64,000 bases of DNA from an uncultured Psychroserpens sp. (lineage in GTDB: Bacteria; Bacteroidota; Bacteroidia; Flavobacteriales; Flavobacteriaceae): assembly GCF_947492715.1 (NCBI RefSeq), contig NZ_CANLNS010000001.1, positions 62,001 to 126,000 on the forward strand, read 5' to 3'. The position numbers and the translations under genes are program-made. Below are positions 61,129 to 64,000 of this stretch, piece by piece (position 1 is the stretch's first letter; each line of letters begins with the position of its first letter). Under the pieces are notes generated by a model that ran no database searches, was not told where the DNA came from, and saw only the letters and a list, made by a program, of their open reading frames with translations.

Positions 61129-61136
61129 TACTTTTG
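61129..61136 (+). promoter_or_regulatory. -7 box TACTTTTG of the 61162-62036 operon
   Basis: A TAnnTTTG match 25 bp before the ATG at 61162, at the fixed distance from site C. Confidence 0.62.
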
Positions 61137-61161
61137 GGGTATAATTTAAAACGAAAATATT

Positions 61162-61602
61162 ATGAAAACTATCAAATCAATCGTATTCGGAATCTGTGTA
61201 TTATCATTTATAAATGTCAATTCACAAAACTTGTCTCAAAAGCAAATAGAACGACAAAAAAATAAGGTAGAACTCTTTAGCGTTCAAGAATTCTCAAATC
61301 TTCACTTTTGGTTTCACAACAAAGTTCAAGACTTAAAACTCTCTAATGATGTTGAAGAACAATACAGCTACATTATATCAAAGTATACTTATAAAATGTC
61401 GCGTTTAGATGATAAAGATTCTACATACAGCTACAATGAAATGGTTCAAGAAATTCATGTGTTGATAGATAAAACAAACACGGACTTAAAACCTATTTTA
61501 ACCCAAAAACAGTATCGTGAAAACGTAAAAATCATGAATACTTTTAAAGCGTTAGTACTTAACAAACTTGAGTTAAAATACTCTCAAAATGTTAATCAAT
61601 GA
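61162..61602 (+). CDS. Exported helical protein, LTxxQ-like
   Basis: It encodes 146 residues: signal peptide 1-21 (cut at VNSQ) and a helical mature part ending ILTQKQYRENVKIM, resembling the tail of the protein at 12020-12391. It is probably periplasmic. It is the first gene after LytTR site C and overlaps the PsiE-like gene by 4 bp. Confidence 0.78.
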   Translation: MKTIKSIVFGICVLSFINVNSQNLSQKQIERQKNKVELFSVQEFSNLHFWFHNKVQDLKLSNDVEEQYSYIISKYTYKMSRLDDKDSTYSYNEMVQEIHVLIDKTNTDLKPILTQKQYRENVKIMNTFKALVLNKLELKYSQNVNQ

Positions 61603-62036
61603 ATAAGCTGTACATGATAAAAATTGTAGAACGTATAGAAAGGGTGATTATATTAACCTTACTATTCTCGCTCTTGGCTGTTGTGTTATACGCGACTATT
61701 GTATTTATAAGTTTACTTTTTGGCGGTATTATAGCTCAATTTCAGGACTCGTTCTCTCAAAATAATATCCTTACGCATTTACATAAAATATTTGGAGGTT
61801 TTATGCTTGTCTTGATTGGAGTTGAATTAGTCCATACAGTTAAAATGTACCTTAAAGAAGATGTTGTTCATGTTGAAATTGTACTACTAGTAGCCTTAAT
61901 TGGAATCTCCAGACACGTTATTGATCTAGATTTCAAACATCTCGCCCCTTTAACTCTGATAGGCATAAGCTCTCTAATAATAGTATTGTCATCTGGTTAT
62001 TATTTAATAAAAAAAGGAATGCGAATAAAGAAGTAA
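61599..62036 (+). CDS. PsiE-family membrane protein
   Basis: It encodes 145 residues with four membrane segments (about 15-40, 58-78, 90-105, 115-138). HKIFGGFMLVLIGVELVHTV and the VALIGISRHVIDLD segment fit the phosphate-starvation-inducible PsiE family, whose function is unknown. The ATG overlaps the previous stop (ATGA), so translation is coupled. Confidence 0.87.
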   Translation: MNKLYMIKIVERIERVIILTLLFSLLAVVLYATIVFISLLFGGIIAQFQDSFSQNNILTHLHKIFGGFMLVLIGVELVHTVKMYLKEDVVHVEIVLLVALIGISRHVIDLDFKHLAPLTLIGISSLIIVLSSGYYLIKKGMRIKK

Positions 62037-62037
62037 A

Positions 62038-62065
62038 AAAAAGCCTCAATACATTGAGGCTTTTA
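62038..62065. terminator. Bidirectional terminator
   Basis: AAAAGCCTCAAT and ATTGAGGCTTTT form a near-continuous palindrome with A and T runs on either side. It lies between the PsiE-like gene and the convergent DAHP synthase gene. Confidence 0.9.
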
Positions 62066-62068
62066 AAT

Positions 62069-63151
62069 TTATCCGTTAATAATTTTTTCTTGATGATTAA
62101 TTGATTCTTGGTGAATGGCTTTAAAGACGCGTAAAATAAACTCTTCGCTTAAGTTCTTTTCTTCCCCTTGTAAAATCATTTTACCCAAAATTTCGTTCCA
62201 ACGTTTTGATTGTAAAACAGCAACGTTATGATCCTTTTTTAATTGACCAATATCGTCGGCAACATTCATACGTTTTCCTAGCATTTCAATTAACTGATGA
62301 TCAATCACATCAATTTGAGTCCTCATGGTATTAATCCTATTTTTAAACTCGGTAGCTTCACCTACTTCTTTACGAATTCTTAAATCCTCAGTGTACTTAA
62401 CTAATGTTTCTGGTGTAATTTGTTGTGCTGCATCGCTCCAAGCATTATCTGGGTCAAAATGCGTTTCAACCATTAAACCATCATAGTTTAAATCGAGTGC
62501 TGTTTGACACAAATCAAAAATGATATCACGACGACCCGCAATATGAGAAGGGTCTAAAATCAAAGGCAGGTCTGGAAAACGGTTTTGTAAATCTACCGCA
62601 ATTTGCCATTCGGGATTATTTCTATAACGTGTCTTCTCATAAGTTGAAAACCCTCTATGAATCACACCAAGGTTTTTAACATCGGCCGTATAAAAACGTT
62701 CTACAGCGCCTAACCATAAGGCCAAATCTGGGTTTACCGGATTTTTAATCAGTACTGTTTTATCTGTTCCTTTTAAAGCATCTGCAATCTCTTGTACAAT
62801 AAAAGGGCTAACAGTCGTACGCGCGCCAATCCATAAAATATCAACATCATGTTTAAGCGCTAAGTCTACATGATTCGCATTTGCCACTTCGGTAGTGATC
62901 ATCATCCCTGTTTCTTCCTTAGCTTTTTGCAACCATTTTAGACCCAGTGCACCAACGCCTTCAAAATTTCCAGGACGCGTTCTCGGTTTCCATATACCAG
63001 CTCTTAGCACAGTAGCATCACTATCTTTTAATTGGTGTGCAATTTTTAAAACTTGCTGCTCGGTTTCGGCACTGCATGGCCCCGCAATAACAAGCGGATG
63101 TTCTAACCCAAATTTATCTAACCATGCTCTCAATTCTTTCTTATTCTCCAT
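62069..63151 (-). CDS. Bifunctional DAHP synthase / chorismate mutase
   Basis: It encodes 360 residues. The DAHP synthase domain (about 1-250; VIAGPCSAETEQQ, LRAGIWKPRTRPG, ILDPSHIAGRRD) is of the KDPG-like type and condenses phosphoenolpyruvate with erythrose-4-phosphate. The C-terminal AroQ chorismate mutase (about 265-350; INTMRTQIDVIDHQLIEML, shortened) converts chorismate to prephenate and may serve for feedback control. It lies 8 bp after tyrA, so both feed phenylalanine and tyrosine synthesis. Confidence 0.95.
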   Translation of the reverse strand: MENKKELRAWLDKFGLEHPLVIAGPCSAETEQQVLKIAHQLKDSDATVLRAGIWKPRTRPGNFEGVGALGLKWLQKAKEETGMMITTEVANANHVDLALKHDVDILWIGARTTVSPFIVQEIADALKGTDKTVLIKNPVNPDLALWLGAVERFYTADVKNLGVIHRGFSTYEKTRYRNNPEWQIAVDLQNRFPDLPLILDPSHIAGRRDIIFDLCQTALDLNYDGLMVETHFDPDNAWSDAAQQITPETLVKYTEDLRIRKEVGEATEFKNRINTMRTQIDVIDHQLIEMLGKRMNVADDIGQLKKDHNVAVLQSKRWNEILGKMILQGEEKNLSEEFILRVFKAIHQESINHQEKIING

Positions 63152-63159
63152 AATTTCTA

Positions 63160-63999
63160 TTAAGCAATTCCTTTTAATATCTCTTTTATATGATTTGTAT
63201 TTTTCATTTCGTTATAAATCTCTTCAAAATCATCGGCTTCCATATAATTTTTAAAGCGTTTTAAATTAGCAATATATTCATCTAGTGTTTCAATAACATT
63301 AGTTTTATTCTGTTTAAAAATTGGTGTCCACATATCTGGTGAACTTTTAGCTAGGCGTACTGTACTTTCAAAACCACTTCCAGCCATATCAAAAATATCG
63401 CGCTCATTTTTCTCCTTTTCTATTACTGTTTTTCCTAACATGAACGAGCTTATGTGCGATAAGTGAGAAACGTAAGCTATATGTTTATCATGTGCTTCCG
63501 GATTCATATACCGAATACGCATCCCTAAGTCTGAAAATAACGCTAAAGCTTTCTCTTGTAACTTAAATGCGGTTTTTTCAACCTCACAAATAATATTAGT
63601 TTTCTTTTGAAACAAATACCTTATTGCTGCTTTTGGACCAGAAAATTCTGTACCTGCGATAGGGTGTGTAGCTAAAAAATTACGTCTTCTTTTGTGATTT
63701 TCAACAACTTTACAAACTGGAAATTTGGTAGAGCCCACATCAATAACCAAAGTATCATCAGAAATAAGGTCTAAAATTTTAGGCAACTCTATAACACTCT
63801 TATCAACTGGAATAGAAAGTACAACCAAATCTGCATGTTTTAAATCATCATAAGTTGCGGTAGCATCAATAATTTTAAGAGCTAAGGCTTCTTCTAAATG
63901 AAAGGGGTTAGAATCAATTCCAAAAACGCTAATATTCTTCGTATTAGATTTGACATCTAGTGCCAAGCTACCTCCTATTAATCCAACGCCAATAATGTA
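63160..63999 (-). CDS. tyrA: Prephenate dehydrogenase, 5' partial
   Basis: The frame stays open to the window edge: upstream codons read YIIGVGLIGGSLALDV, a GxGxxGGS NAD-binding motif, so only a few N-terminal residues are missing. Later HPIAGTEFSGP and HDKHIAYVSHLSH carry the catalytic histidines of prephenate dehydrogenase. It oxidises prephenate to 4-hydroxyphenylpyruvate. It is upstream of, and probably co-transcribed with, the DAHP synthase/chorismate mutase gene. Confidence 0.93.
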   Translation of the reverse strand, partial: YIIGVGLIGGSLALDVKSNTKNISVFGIDSNPFHLEEALALKIIDATATYDDLKHADLVVLSIPVDKSVIELPKILDLISDDTLVIDVGSTKFPVCKVVENHKRRRNFLATHPIAGTEFSGPKAAIRYLFQKKTNIICEVEKTAFKLQEKALALFSDLGMRIRYMNPEAHDKHIAYVSHLSHISSFMLGKTVIEKEKNERDIFDMAGSGFESTVRLAKSSPDMWTPIFKQNKTNVIETLDEYIANLKRFKNYMEADDFEEIYNEMKNTNHIKEILKGIA

Positions 64000-64000
64000 A

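Overview
The window looks like a chromosomal segment of a marine, gliding member of the Flavobacteriaceae (Bacteroidota). The evidence is AT-rich DNA, Bacteroidota-type -7 promoter boxes (TAnnTTTG), five proteins ending in type IX secretion (T9SS) sorting domains, the gliding genes gldB and gldC, a long (666-residue) urocanase, and a DAHP synthase/chorismate mutase fusion. I found no tRNA, rRNA, CRISPR array, insertion sequence or phage.

Layout. (1) 1-7.1 kb: two paralogous giant T9SS adhesin-like proteins, the first cut by the window edge. (2) 7.4-12 kb: a DUF5522 mini-protein, urocanate hydratase, a DUF4136 lipoprotein and a SulP transporter. (3) 12-30.3 kb: a long minus-strand aerobic phenylacetate (paa) cluster, read from its TetR gene at 30.2 kb down to a 2-oxoacid dehydrogenase E1/E2 pair. 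It contains the epoxidase paaEABCD, paaG, paaH, paaI, paaJ, a PaaZ carrying an extra DinB-like domain, an SDR, a second crotonase and paaY. A near-perfect 18-bp palindrome sits just after the predicted transcription start of paaE. Phenylalanine hydroxylase lies divergently next to the TetR gene. No phenylacetate-CoA ligase (paaK) is present. (4) 32-38 kb: rhodanese, DUF4230, gldB-gldC, nadE, a response regulator with Glu at the phospho-acceptor position, and a dnaG without its zinc ligands. (5) 38-46 kb: two T9SS proteins, a sigma/anti-sigma/outer-membrane operon, a polyprenyl synthase and rlmN. (6) 46-55.5 kb: queA, aroA, a MazG-like gene, two DUF3857/transglutaminase-like paralogues, a membrane hydrolase, dtd, an ExbD-like lipoprotein and rsgA. 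(7) 55.6-62 kb: an envelope-protein island around a LytS/LytTR two-component system. (8) 62-64 kb: aromatic amino acid biosynthesis (DAHP synthase/chorismate mutase and partial tyrA).

The most interesting signal is in region 7. Three promoters around the LytTR system carry the same direct-repeat motif, CACTTCAC-N11-GTCGyyTCrs, with a 21-bp period. In each, the motif begins 62 or 63 bp upstream of a TAnnTTTG box. This is what a LytTR regulator controlling a local set of exported proteins would look like. A second hypothesis is that phenylpyruvate is converted directly to phenylacetyl-CoA by the E1/E2 pair that ends the paa cluster, which would explain the absence of paaK.
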